DNA of 64,000 nucleotides from JASDSY01 sp041441465 (GTDB lineage Bacteria > Muiribacteriota > UBA9980): assembly GCA_041441465.1 (NCBI GenBank), contig JASDSY010000035.1, positions 62,001 through 126,000 on the forward strand, given 5' to 3'. Shown here piece after piece: positions 36,077-45,247 of this stretch; position 1 is the first letter of the stretch; the number at the start of each line of letters is the position of its first letter. Under the pieces are notes generated by a model. That model was not told the DNA's origin. It did no database searches and was given only the letters and a program-made list of their open reading frames with translations. The translations under genes were made by a program, and so were the position numbers.

Positions 36077-37612
36077 TTAGTTCTTACGTTCCAACCCGTA
36101 TTTTTCCATTTTCATATAGAGTGTTTTCCGGTCTATATTTAAAATACGCGATGCTTTAGAAATATTATAATTTGATTTTTTTAATACATTCGCGATATGC
36201 AATTTTTCAATTTCCTCAACGCTTGCCATTACCGGCGCCTGGAAATAATCACTATTTCCAGCTTCGGCAGCCGCGTTCTCATCCGAAGGCTCTTTAGAAT
36301 TCAGCCGACTGCAGGTTCCCGGCGCACTGCATTCCGAATCAGCCGAGGCCGAAACAGGTTGAGCCTGCATAATAACTTCAGCATTATTAAAGGCCTGATA
36401 TACACCGGGGCTGGTTTTAGAAACCTCAGCAAGAAAGTCAAGCGGCACCATTTTATAATTTATAACATCGCCGCTATTTAAAACGACTATGCGCTCAATG
36501 GTGTTTTCAAGCTGCCTTATATTGCCAGGCCACGGGCATTCCATAAATAATTTCAATACGTCACTCGCGGCATTTTTAAAATCTTTGCCGTTCTCCTTAT
36601 TAAATTTAGCAATAAAATGATTAACAAGCAAGGGTATATCCTCTTTTCTTTCGCGAAGCGGCGGAAGAAAAAAAGGAATTACATTCAGCCGGTAATATAA
36701 ATCTTCCCTGAATTTATTTTCAGCGACTTTTTTTTGAAGGTTAGCGTTGGTCGCGCATATGATTCTGACATCGATTTTAATAGGATCGATGCCGCCGACT
36801 CTTGTAAATTCTCGTTCCTGAAGCACGCGCAACAATTTAACCTGTATTTCGGGAGCGATATCGCCGATTTCGTCAAGAAATATCGTGCCTCCCTCGGCCG
36901 CCTCGAATTTCCCTATTTTTCTGGTCAGCGCCCCTGTGAACGCACCTTTTTCGTAGCCAAAAAGTTCCGATTCGAGGAGCGATTCGGGAAGCGCGGCGCA
37001 GTTTAATTTTATATATGGCTTATTAGCGCGCGCGCTGTTATAATGAATGGCGCTCGCGATCAGTTCCTTGCCCGTTCCGGATTCACCGTAAATAATAACG
37101 GTAGCCGACGATGACGATACTTTTTCAATTAATTCGAACATTTCCTGCATTTTTTTCGACTTGCCGATTATATTGCTGAATGAATATCTGCCTTTAAGCT
37201 CGAGTTTCAGCCTTTCATTTTCAAATATCAGATCGAGCTTTTCCGCCATTTTTTGTATAAAAACCCTTACTGCGTCAAAAGAAAAAGGCTTGGTTATGTA
37301 ATCGAACGCGCCTAGTTTCATGGCCGATACCGCGCTTTCGACGGTGCCGTAAGCCGTCATTACAAGCGCCACCACGTCACTTCGAGTTTCAAACACCTTC
37401 GATATAAGCTCGACTCCGGTCATCCCCGGCAAGCGCAAATCAGTTATCAATATATTATATTTTTTCTCCCGAAAAGCGATAAGCGCTTCTTCAGCCGAAG
37501 CCACGCCGCGCACGTCATAACCGGCAGCCGAAAGCGGCTCTACAAGGCCGTCACGCATTATTTCCTCGTCGTCAACTATTAATATCGGATATTGCGGAAT
37601 TTTAGTATTCAT
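36077..37612 (-). CDS. NtrC-family sigma-54-dependent response regulator
   Basis: Three domains: receiver (residues 8-120; phospho-acceptor Asp in ILITDLRLPG, Thr in MTAYG, Lys in TKPF), AAA+ sigma-54 interaction domain (Walker A GESGTGKE, GAFTGA loop, Walker B GGTIFLDEIGD) and a Fis-type HTH at the C terminus (NYNISKASRILNIDRKTLYMKM). A Ser/Ala-rich linker of about 60 residues precedes the HTH. AAAGGG lies just before the ATG. The sensor kinase gene ends 18 nt upstream, so they form a two-component pair. Any sigma-54 target promoter within the window is not evident. Confidence 0.95.
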   Translation of the reverse strand: MNTKIPQYPILIVDDEEIMRDGLVEPLSAAGYDVRGVASAEEALIAFREKKYNILITDLRLPGMTGVELISKVFETRSDVVALVMTAYGTVESAVSAMKLGAFDYITKPFSFDAVRVFIQKMAEKLDLIFENERLKLELKGRYSFSNIIGKSKKMQEMFELIEKVSSSSATVIIYGESGTGKELIASAIHYNSARANKPYIKLNCAALPESLLESELFGYEKGAFTGALTRKIGKFEAAEGGTIFLDEIGDIAPEIQVKLLRVLQEREFTRVGGIDPIKIDVRIICATNANLQKKVAENKFREDLYYRLNVIPFFLPPLRERKEDIPLLVNHFIAKFNKENGKDFKNAASDVLKLFMECPWPGNIRQLENTIERIVVLNSGDVINYKMVPLDFLAEVSKTSPGVYQAFNNAEVIMQAQPVSASADSECSAPGTCSRLNSKEPSDENAAAEAGNSDYFQAPVMASVEEIEKLHIANVLKKSNYNISKASRILNIDRKTLYMKMEKYGLERKN

Positions 37613-37630
37613 AATTAACCCTTTTCAATA

Positions 37631-40303
37631 TTATTTTTTATTATAGCAAATTTTATTTTCATTAGGCAATCGTATTTCAAATATAGTGTCATTTGATTCA
37701 ACTGACTCAGGCATTTTCAAATGTCCGACAAAAACTTTGCCCGTATTTTTTAAACTCGTATTTTCCTGTTGATTTTTAGAGTTTAAAATTTTTATGCTGC
37801 CGCCGTGGGCATCGACTATTTTTTGCGATATGGCAAGGCCGAGGCCGGTGCCGCGCGAACGCGTGGTAAAAAACGGCCTGAATATCTTTTCAAGCAATTC
37901 ATCCGGAATTTTAGGGCCGTTATTGGCAACCCAGATAACAGTCTGATCATTTGCTTCGTCATACTCATAAGCGATAACTATCTTTTTTGCTGCTGCCGCT
38001 TGGCCCGCGTGATTATCAAATCCGGTCAACTCTTTAGCGGCGCATTCGTCGTTAGCATTGCCGGACGCCTCTATATTTTTGCTCTTTTCAAAAGCGTTTA
38101 TCGCATTCGTCAATATATTGATTATCACCTGCTTTATTTTTTCGGTATCGCAATAAACCTCAAATACCGGAGAACCGAAATTAACGCTTCCGGCGCATTC
38201 CAACAATATGTTTTTATCCTTCAATTCATGTGATATCGAAATGCCGCTTTCCTTAATTAAATTTGCCAAATCATATTTTCTTTTATTTGTTATTTCTTCG
38301 CGCGAAAAATTCAAAAGATTAGACACCATGTTACCGATGCGCGTAACCGCGTCAATTATATGACCGATCCATTTTTTTCTTTTATCGTCAGCATCAAATG
38401 ACGATTCGATCGAAGTCGCAAAAAGCGATATACCGCCCAGCGGATTTCTTATTTCATGTGCGATTCCGGCAGCCACCTCGCCGAGCGCCGCAAGGCGTTC
38501 CATGCGCGCGGCATATTTTTCAAGACGCATTATTTCGGAATAGTTACGCTGCGAAATTATGACCGAGGTCAGCATTGCAGAAACGGCATTTATAAACTGC
38601 TCGCTTTCCTTTTCGCTTTCCTCGTTTATCCGGTAATAGTCCTCATCGAAAAAACGCTCGGAATTTAAAATAAACATATAGCCTATAAAGCTTTTTTTAT
38701 GATAAACCGGTTTCAGCAAAACCTCGAACTCCCGGGTCTGCTGGAATATTTCGCCGATTTTTGCGTTAAACCTGTCAAGCCTGTCCTTAAATATATTTAC
38801 CCGGCTGAGATTTAAAATGCCGCTTTCAAGGTTTAAATTCTGCTCGGCCGAAGAATTTTCCCAGAATTTCAAATCCAATTCTTCGAGCAATGCTATAAGC
38901 GGCCCGGAAACGTTCCGCTCCGACGATGAATAAACATTCACTACGCCGGCCGAGCTGTCGTGAATAATCATGCCGCAAACGCCGGCTTTCATATAAAACG
39001 CTATTTGAATGAGAGTATTTCTTATCGCCGATTCGAACTCAGCCGAGGAGTTAAAGATATTATTGCTTATATTAGCTATACTGTAAACTATCGAAAGGCT
39101 CTTCGACTTATTTTCAAGATTCGACGAATGTAAAAAATTATCATAAAAGGTCCCGAGATAATTCGTAAGCAGCAAAAGCGCCATCGTTTCGTCATAATTA
39201 AAATCTTTTTCTTCCGCCGGCAGTTTGTTAATAATAGCGATACCGCCGCTTCCTGATTTTAAATTAAGCATGGGCGCCGCAAGGTAATTTTTATTGACGG
39301 TCTTATGCACGCCGGCTTTTTTGCAGGCAGTTTTATTGTCGATAACCTGCTTTTCATAAACGGCATCTTCGACAAGCCAAGAAGCGAGCAGGCGGTTTTG
39401 CGCCACAGCGGAATCGCTTATCACGCCGGTTTTCGAATGAGCCTGCAGCGGCGCGGCGATCTGCTTTTCTCCGACAATCCTGAAAGAACCGCTGCCTGAG
39501 TCGTACAAAAACGCCCCTGAATATTCGCAGCCGGTAGTAACCGCTATAAGAGCGGTTATCAATTCGGTATAAGTAAGGAAAGTTTCGTTGGTAAGCTGTA
39601 TTTTACTCTCAGGCTCCCTTTTATCATCGCCTGATAAAGTATTTTCGGCCTCATTAAAATTTTCATTGCGTATGATGCAATTTACGATAGCTACCGAAGC
39701 GCAATTTGAAAAAATATTGATTACATTATGAAAATCAGCGGAACTTATGAACTTATCGGTTTTGCTGTTTTCGCTGAAATAAATTTCAAGCATTCCGATT
39801 TTATGGCGCCCGAAAGTAACCGGAATAAAGGTAACCTTATCATAAGCGCTGTCGAAATCGCTTTGAAAGAACTTATAAATTGCGTCGAAATGCTCTTTTT
39901 CTATATTATCAGAGTTTACGGTGATTTTTTCCCGTTCGATTTCAGACGTAAAATCTTTATTTTCTGATTTCGATCTCGTTACGGTTTCAGAAGAAGACAG
40001 TTCAAAATAAAAACGCGGTCTCTTCTTTTTCTTTTCAAATCCGCCGTTGCTTTTTTGAATATACTTAAGCTGGCGATTATCGTCAAAGTAAGATATGGCC
40101 GAATACGCCGCTCCCGAGATTTTCATTATTTCGTTTAAAATCGTCCTATTCAACGAAAAAATATCCATTGGAGTCGAAAAAGTTTTCAAAAGCTCGCATA
40201 CGAATGCGGTGCGGCCTGCCGCGCCGCCGGCAATTCTGGCTGCCGGTTTTTGCTGCAATACTTTGGAATCACATGAATAATTATCATCAAGCCTGTTATT
40301 CAA
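37631..40303 (-). CDS. soluble sensor histidine kinase with GAF-like domains
   Basis: 890 residues without a clear membrane segment. GAF-like regions occupy the first 600 residues in about three blocks (MDIFSLNRTILNEIMKISGA; TYTELITALIAVTTGCEYSG; ANISNNIFNSSAEFESAIRN). HisKA has the His in GIAHEIRNPLGGISLFATS near 615; HATPase has NILTNAINAFEKS and GTGLGLAISQKIVDAHGG. This is the NtrB-like class. It starts at TTG; no ATG fits better. It is upstream of and co-directional with the NtrC-type regulator and downstream of a pilin-like gene, the order seen in PilS/PilR-type arrangements, but the target is inference. Confidence 0.9.
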   Translation of the reverse strand: MNNRLDDNYSCDSKVLQQKPAARIAGGAAGRTAFVCELLKTFSTPMDIFSLNRTILNEIMKISGAAYSAISYFDDNRQLKYIQKSNGGFEKKKKRPRFYFELSSSETVTRSKSENKDFTSEIEREKITVNSDNIEKEHFDAIYKFFQSDFDSAYDKVTFIPVTFGRHKIGMLEIYFSENSKTDKFISSADFHNVINIFSNCASVAIVNCIIRNENFNEAENTLSGDDKREPESKIQLTNETFLTYTELITALIAVTTGCEYSGAFLYDSGSGSFRIVGEKQIAAPLQAHSKTGVISDSAVAQNRLLASWLVEDAVYEKQVIDNKTACKKAGVHKTVNKNYLAAPMLNLKSGSGGIAIINKLPAEEKDFNYDETMALLLLTNYLGTFYDNFLHSSNLENKSKSLSIVYSIANISNNIFNSSAEFESAIRNTLIQIAFYMKAGVCGMIIHDSSAGVVNVYSSSERNVSGPLIALLEELDLKFWENSSAEQNLNLESGILNLSRVNIFKDRLDRFNAKIGEIFQQTREFEVLLKPVYHKKSFIGYMFILNSERFFDEDYYRINEESEKESEQFINAVSAMLTSVIISQRNYSEIMRLEKYAARMERLAALGEVAAGIAHEIRNPLGGISLFATSIESSFDADDKRKKWIGHIIDAVTRIGNMVSNLLNFSREEITNKRKYDLANLIKESGISISHELKDKNILLECAGSVNFGSPVFEVYCDTEKIKQVIINILTNAINAFEKSKNIEASGNANDECAAKELTGFDNHAGQAAAAKKIVIAYEYDEANDQTVIWVANNGPKIPDELLEKIFRPFFTTRSRGTGLGLAISQKIVDAHGGSIKILNSKNQQENTSLKNTGKVFVGHLKMPESVESNDTIFEIRLPNENKICYNKK

Positions 40304-40376
40304 ACTTAAATTCGCCTCTTTTTATTTTATTTTTATGAAATAAAAACTTGCAGATGAACCCGCTGAACGGGCGCAG

Positions 40377-41270
40377 CTAATAGCGCGACGTCGATTCGCT
40401 CAAAAGTCTTGTAAAAACAGCAGGAGTTGTAGGGTTAGCGCCCAGCCTCAGCATTTCCTTTTCGCCGTAGTAAAATTTAACCCCTTCTTCTACGGGCCTG
40501 AAAAGAGTAAATGTAAAATTAGTATTTCTTGTAATTTGAGCAAGTCCGATTGTAATCTTATCGGCAGCTGAATTGGCCGTATATTCAAAGCAATTTTTAT
40601 ACGAACTGCTCTGGCTGGTTAATTCGATAGCTGAGCCGCCTTCGACGGCGGTAATCTCGGCGTTATCGACACTGAACCTGAAATCGGCTCCGCCTTCGAC
40701 ATTTTTGGCCGTTACAGGGGCTTTTATCTGTATCTCAAGACTCGCATTATAAATCAGAGGATTATCCGCGGACGGCGCCACCGTCAATTTAGCGAAGGCA
40801 AACGCCGCGCCGGATACTGCGTTAAGGTCGGCACGGCGGTCGGGCATAAAACTAAGGTTATCCAGCTTAACACTCATAGCCCTGGTGCTCATCCCCCATG
40901 GAAATTCGCATGTAACTTCGTTTACCTGGCCGAGTTTTATGTTAATCGGAACGTTCCACGGCAATTTAGGCATAACCGCGAGATATTTCGGAACAAGATG
41001 GCTGACCTCCCTGGGATAATTACCATTGTCGATTGCATATCTCAGGCATGCTTTTTTTATCTGCTCTAATATTGCCCTGGTTTTTGTTACTTTAGCGTCA
41101 TTTATACTGCCGCTGTAATATTCCATGGCAAATATAGTCATTATGCCTATAATTAAAACAGTTATAACCATTTCGGTAAGGGAAAAGCCTCTGTTAAAAT
41201 GCCGATGCAGCCTTACAGGAACGCGTATTTTTTTTATTTTTCCGGTTGTTTCCGACCAATATCGCATCAT
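40377..41270 (-). CDS. type IV pilin-like / pseudopilin protein
   Basis: A class III prepilin signal is clear: a 28-residue strongly basic leader, then G28|F29 SLTEMVITVLIIGIMTIFAMEYY with the Glu at mature position 5. The following region (ILEQIKKACLRYAIDNGNYPREVSHLVPKYL) matches the GspG-type helix and loop. A 200-residue beta-rich C-terminal domain is unusual in size (297 aa against about 150). The unusually long, Arg-rich leader includes RVPVRLHRHFNR. It has a good sigma-70 promoter at 41331-41359 and precedes the kinase/regulator pair with a 73-nt gap. Confidence 0.82.
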   Translation of the reverse strand: MMRYWSETTGKIKKIRVPVRLHRHFNRGFSLTEMVITVLIIGIMTIFAMEYYSGSINDAKVTKTRAILEQIKKACLRYAIDNGNYPREVSHLVPKYLAVMPKLPWNVPINIKLGQVNEVTCEFPWGMSTRAMSVKLDNLSFMPDRRADLNAVSGAAFAFAKLTVAPSADNPLIYNASLEIQIKAPVTAKNVEGGADFRFSVDNAEITAVEGGSAIELTSQSSSYKNCFEYTANSAADKITIGLAQITRNTNFTFTLFRPVEEGVKFYYGEKEMLRLGANPTTPAVFTRLLSESTSRY

Positions 41271-41330
41271 ATATTTTCATTGCCTTTCATAGTTTAGCCG
41301 GCAGTTTTCACGCATAACGGCTCATTTTAA

Positions 41331-41359
41331 ATTATATCAAACATTAATTTTAAAGTCAA
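41331..41359 (-). promoter_or_regulatory. sigma-70 promoter of the pilin-like gene
   Basis: TTGACT (41354-41359), 17 nt, TATAAT (41331-41336) on the minus strand, about 60 nt before the ATG. Confidence 0.75.
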
Positions 41360-41501
41360 ATCATCGCACTGCAAGACTGAGTTATAATTAAAACAGTTGA
41401 ATATTAGCAATCAAGCATGGTTGCACATAAATAACTGCCGAAGCATTGTTTTTTTAGTTATGTTTTGAATAGCAATTTTAGTTATACGCTTATAAACAAA
41501 A

Positions 41502-41519
41502 TGCAATAAATTTATTGCA
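41502..41519. promoter_or_regulatory. 18-bp perfect palindrome, operator candidate
   Basis: TGCAATAAATTTATTGCA overlaps the -35 box (TTGCAA, 41515-41520) of the plus-strand promoter for the QueG-like operon, the classical place for a dimeric repressor to bind. Confidence 0.55.
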
Positions 41520-41543
41520 AAATTAGCATTTTTGTTATAAAAT
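41515..41543 (+). promoter_or_regulatory. promoter of the QueG-like operon
   Basis: TTGCAA (41515-41520), 17 nt, TAAAAT (41538-41543), about 90 nt before the ATG. Confidence 0.55.
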
Positions 41544-41633
41544 ATAATAATAAAAGTTTCATAAAGCATTAATCGTAATTTAAGCAAAAGCTAAACTGAA
41601 ACGCATTATAAAATTGTTAGGGGCATTGCAGCA

Positions 41634-42344
41634 ATGATAAGCGAATTAGCACTTACCCAAAATTCTGACGATAATTTAAAATCACTTAAAAAATACGCCT
41701 TGGACTGCGGGATGTCAAAATTCGGCAGCTGCGCGATAGACGATTCCTTAAAAGGAACATTCCACCCGGCCCTTCTTGAAAATCCGGCATTTACAAAGAT
41801 GCAAAACGCCGTCTCGATGGCATTCCATCTTTCAGACGCAGTTTTAGAAGGAATATTTAAGGAGCCGACGCCTTTATACGCCATGCATTATAACCGAGTC
41901 AACTCTTTTTTAGACGATACCGCGCTGAAAATCACTTCGATAATCCAGAATTCAGGCTACAATGCGATGCCGATACCAGCTTCGCAGATAATAGACAAGA
42001 GTTCACAGCGCGGCTACCTCAACCATAAGCTTATAGGAAATGCCGCCGGAATTGGATATATCGGCCGCAACAACCTTCTGGTGTCGCCCGAGTTCGGCTC
42101 AAGAATGCGCCTTGTGACAGTACTGACAGACGCGCCGATCGCGGCCACGCCTAAATTGGAAATAAATTGCGGCAGCTGCCGTGCATGCATAACCGCCTGC
42201 CCGGTCGGCGCCATAGGCGAGTCCGCGGACGATTTCACGCTGCCTAAATGCGTGGAACAGATATCCAAATACCAGAAAATCATGTTCGTGGCCAAAGGCG
42301 TATGCGGTATATGCGTCAAGGCGTGCAGGGGGAATCAAAAATAA
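41634..42344 (+). CDS. QueG-like 4Fe-4S protein
   Basis: Related to epoxyqueuosine reductase and COG1600 ferredoxin-like proteins. The cobalamin-binding-like part contains GYIGRNNLLVSPEFGSRMRLVTVLTD. Two iron-sulfur cluster motifs follow: CGSCRACITACPVGAI near residue 178 and C...CGICVKACRG at the C terminus. At 236 aa it lacks the C-terminal HEAT-like domain of full QueG (about 380 aa), so a tRNA role is uncertain. First gene of an operon: its TAA shares one base with the ATG of the DUF4416 gene. AGGGG lies 10 nt before the ATG. Confidence 0.75.
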   Translation: MISELALTQNSDDNLKSLKKYALDCGMSKFGSCAIDDSLKGTFHPALLENPAFTKMQNAVSMAFHLSDAVLEGIFKEPTPLYAMHYNRVNSFLDDTALKITSIIQNSGYNAMPIPASQIIDKSSQRGYLNHKLIGNAAGIGYIGRNNLLVSPEFGSRMRLVTVLTDAPIAATPKLEINCGSCRACITACPVGAIGESADDFTLPKCVEQISKYQKIMFVAKGVCGICVKACRGNQK

Positions 42345-42865
42345 TGGGCAGCCCTAAATTTCACGCTCCCGTTAAACTGTTCTACGGAGCGCTGTTCACA
42401 AATGAACAAACTCTCAACTCGACGCGCGAAATTTTGACAGATAAGCACGGCGAAATAGATATCACGAGCGAAATATACGGTTTCGATTATACCGGCTATT
42501 ATCAAAAAGAAATGGGCAGTTCGATAAAAAGAATCTTCTTCGGATTCAAAAATTTTATACAGCCCGAAGAACTCGCCGGCATCAAGATTTTTTCAAACGA
42601 AATAGAGTCCGGCAATTTGAATGAAACCGGACGCAGCATCAATCTGGATCCGGGCTACCTCACGCCGGCCAAAGTAGTCCTGGCCTCGACCAAAGACAAC
42701 ATCCAGCGAATATATATCGGTAACGGAATATATGAAGAAATAACGCTGTATTATAAAAATTCTTCGTTCCAGGCATTTGACTGGACGTTCCCGGATTTCC
42801 GCGATACTTATATTCCGTTTTTCAATCAGCTGCGCTCGCATTTCAGAAAGCAGTGCCAGCAATGA
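42344..42865 (+). CDS. DUF4416 family protein
   Basis: 173 residues that match the DUF4416 pattern as I know it: PVKLFYGALFTNE near the start, FDYTGYYQKEMGSSIKRIFFGF in the middle, and RSINLDPGYLTPAKVVLAS followed by GIYEEITLYYKN and FDWTFPDFR. Family function is not established. The ATG at 42344 overlaps the previous stop (TAATG), with AGGGGG upstream; a longer in-frame reading inside the previous gene has no support. The TGA overlaps the EamA start (ATGA). Confidence 0.8.
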   Translation: MGSPKFHAPVKLFYGALFTNEQTLNSTREILTDKHGEIDITSEIYGFDYTGYYQKEMGSSIKRIFFGFKNFIQPEELAGIKIFSNEIESGNLNETGRSINLDPGYLTPAKVVLASTKDNIQRIYIGNGIYEEITLYYKNSSFQAFDWTFPDFRDTYIPFFNQLRSHFRKQCQQ

Positions 42866-43893
42866 ACAAAAATTCACCAGCCCCGGCAGCCGTAAACATA
42901 AAATTTTACAGCCTCATACTCATCCTCTTGAATGTCGTCTGGGGCGGCACTTACGTCGCGTCAAAAATCCCGCTGGCAGAAATTAAACCTTTTACGCTTG
43001 CGTTTGTGCGATTCGCCATAGCCAGCGTCGTAATGGTCCCTTTTTTATTTACGCGCTATAAAAAAGTAAGGCTGAGCCCGCGGGAAGTATGGACCTGCTC
43101 CAAACTCGGCGCCGTCGGAATAACGGCGGCATATATTTTCCAGAACGTCGGTTTGAAATATACGCAGTCAATAAACGCCGCGCTCGAAATAACATGCGAA
43201 CCTATAATCATTCTCATTTTCGGAGTTTTATTTTTAAAGGAAAAGCTTACAAGCTCTTTAAAAACCGGAATGTTTTTATCGACGATAGGGGTTTTGTTCA
43301 TAATTTTGCCGCCCGCCATCGAAGATTCGGCGAAACAATCCGCTGAAGCCGGCGCCGTTTATTCATCGCTGTTCGGCGATATACTGGTACTTTCATCGGC
43401 CGCATGTTCGGCGATTTATACAATAATGGGCCGGAAAATAATACACCGGGTGCCAAGTTTCGTAGTTTCATCCTACGCATTCATAACCGGCACGATTTTT
43501 TTATTTCCGTTCGCGCTGTATGAAAATAATTTTTCAGCGCTCCCGGCGGCATCTTTTAGAACCTGGGCATGCATTTTATACCTGGCGGTACTCGCCACTT
43601 CAATATCTTATTTCGCATGGTACCATATCCTGGAAAAACTTTCCGCGTCATACATGAGCATTTTCTTGAACTTGCAGCCTTTATTTGGTATAATCTTCAG
43701 CAGCCTAATTCTTTCGGAACCCCTCACAAAATGGCTTTTTATTGGCGGAATACTTATCATTTCAGGCGTTTATAAAGCCACTCCGCAGGACGGCAATACG
43801 GAAGAAGCATCGACGGGAAATGAAATTAAACCTGACGGCAGCATGGAATTAAAATATGATTTTAAAAACGGAGTCAGAGAAGTTGAGAATTAG
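42862..43893 (+). CDS. EamA/DMT-family transporter
   Basis: Ten-helix drug/metabolite-type transporter of the inner membrane with two EamA repeats. Signature elements: VVWGGTYVASKIPLAEIKPFTLAFVRF in the first half and AACSAIYTIMGRKIIHR followed by the ending LSASYMSIFLNLQPLFGIIFSSL in the second. Substrates in this family range from amino acids to nucleotide precursors and cannot be told here. The ATG at 42862 overlaps the previous TGA; an ATG-like GTG at 42853 would add three residues. It overlaps the start region of the next TPR gene. Confidence 0.88.
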   Translation: MNKNSPAPAAVNIKFYSLILILLNVVWGGTYVASKIPLAEIKPFTLAFVRFAIASVVMVPFLFTRYKKVRLSPREVWTCSKLGAVGITAAYIFQNVGLKYTQSINAALEITCEPIIILIFGVLFLKEKLTSSLKTGMFLSTIGVLFIILPPAIEDSAKQSAEAGAVYSSLFGDILVLSSAACSAIYTIMGRKIIHRVPSFVVSSYAFITGTIFLFPFALYENNFSALPAASFRTWACILYLAVLATSISYFAWYHILEKLSASYMSIFLNLQPLFGIIFSSLILSEPLTKWLFIGGILIISGVYKATPQDGNTEEASTGNEIKPDGSMELKYDFKNGVREVEN

Positions 43894-45235
43894 ATCATTA
43901 TTCATAACCACGATATTAATAATATTCAATATTTACGCATTTTCTTCGACCGCGTTTTCGCAAACGAGCGGCAATACGGCTGCCTCAGATACTGGCCGGC
44001 GCGGCTCGCTCACAATCGACTATAAAAAGAAAATCAACCTTCTAAAAAAAGCCGAAGACTATTTCAAGCAGGGCAATATCACCGAAGCCGAATATTATGT
44101 CCACTATGCGCTGAACAACGGATTCGATAAATACGACTGTTATATTTTACTGGCCGACATATATAAAGCGCAAAATAAATCGAAAGCCGAGGCAGGAGCG
44201 CTTACAAACGCCATCGAACATTCGCCTAACGAAAGACTGCGCGATGAGTCGGCAAAACGCAGGGACGTAATTTTCGCAGAGCTGAAACGTAAAAAAATAA
44301 AAGAAGCGGCTGAAATAGTAGCGCTGGACACGCAAAACCCGAGCAAAGTAACTAAACTCGGCAACATATTTCTTGAAACATCTGAGCCTGACAAGGCAAT
44401 GATTCAATATAACTATGCTAACTCGCTCCAGAAAAAATCCAAAAGCGGAAAATACGGCTTAATAAAAATGTATTTGAAACAAAATCGATTAAACGAAGCG
44501 AAAAAATTACTAAAAGAGTATTTCGAGCTAGCGCCGGCCGATACCGGCACGGTATATTTACTGGCAAGTTACGGCATAAACATAAACGAAGCCAAAGACC
44601 TCGGCTATAACGGCCAGGGTAATTTCGACAGGCGCAAATACAATAAAACTTACGCTGAATATTATTTTAAGAACGGATATATGCAATATCTGAAAGAAAA
44701 TTACGAATCGGCTAAGCACAGCATGGACTATGCACTTCAGTACTATACGACCCATTCGCGCGCGCACAAATACCTCGGCGAAATTTATTACAGCCAGGGT
44801 ATGTTCAGCGAAGCATCGCACCATTTGAGGATCGCGTTCGAATATTATCCGACTGATTATGAAATAGGATTAAAGGCTGCAAAAGCGCTGCTCTTTTCAA
44901 ATGACAAGGAAAAATCGCGAATTTATCTTGAAAGTCTTTTAAAAATCGACTGCACTAATAAAACTTATGCCGAATTGCTCTTAAAATCAGGATTACGAAT
45001 GTATGATATAGAAAATATGGGATATGTGAATCCAGACAAGCCGCCTGTAAAAAAGCGCCGGCCAAAATCTGTCAATACCGATAAAAACAAAAAAAATAAA
45101 AACGAAGTAAAGAGCATTTTCGAGCTTAACTCTCCGCTGAGCGCTCCTGGAAGCGGCGGACAGCAGCAGTTGCTGCCTTATTCAGTTTCGCCGACAGGCG
45201 GTACTTCTTATCCGCAGCCGGCCGAAAACAAATAA
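43883..45235 (+). CDS. exported TPR protein
   Basis: A signal peptide (LRIRSLFITTILIIFNIYAFSSTAFSQ) is followed by about eight TPR-like helical pairs (residues 40-390; for example AEDYFKQGNITEAEYYVHYALNNG and SAKHSMDYALQYYTTHSRAHKYLGEIYY) and a Lys-rich and Pro/Gly/Gln-rich tail. I favour the TTG at 43883, which gives a compact signal peptide and has GGAG nearby; an ATG at 43856 in the same frame is possible and adds nine residues. Last gene of the QueG-like operon. It converges on the next gene with a 12-nt gap. Confidence 0.75.
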   Translation: MRIRSLFITTILIIFNIYAFSSTAFSQTSGNTAASDTGRRGSLTIDYKKKINLLKKAEDYFKQGNITEAEYYVHYALNNGFDKYDCYILLADIYKAQNKSKAEAGALTNAIEHSPNERLRDESAKRRDVIFAELKRKKIKEAAEIVALDTQNPSKVTKLGNIFLETSEPDKAMIQYNYANSLQKKSKSGKYGLIKMYLKQNRLNEAKKLLKEYFELAPADTGTVYLLASYGININEAKDLGYNGQGNFDRRKYNKTYAEYYFKNGYMQYLKENYESAKHSMDYALQYYTTHSRAHKYLGEIYYSQGMFSEASHHLRIAFEYYPTDYEIGLKAAKALLFSNDKEKSRIYLESLLKIDCTNKTYAELLLKSGLRMYDIENMGYVNPDKPPVKKRRPKSVNTDKNKKNKNEVKSIFELNSPLSAPGSGGQQQLLPYSVSPTGGTSYPQPAENK

Positions 45236-45247
45236 ATGTAAAGATAA

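Noticed and set aside
41606..41884. 92-residue minus-strand frame opposite the QueG-like gene
   Set aside because: Antisense shadow without a ribosome site or recognisable domain.
42248..42343. Longer N terminus for the DUF4416 protein
   Set aside because: The extra 32 residues lie inside the Fe-S cluster coding region of the preceding gene; the ATG at 42344 has a ribosome site and TAATG coupling.
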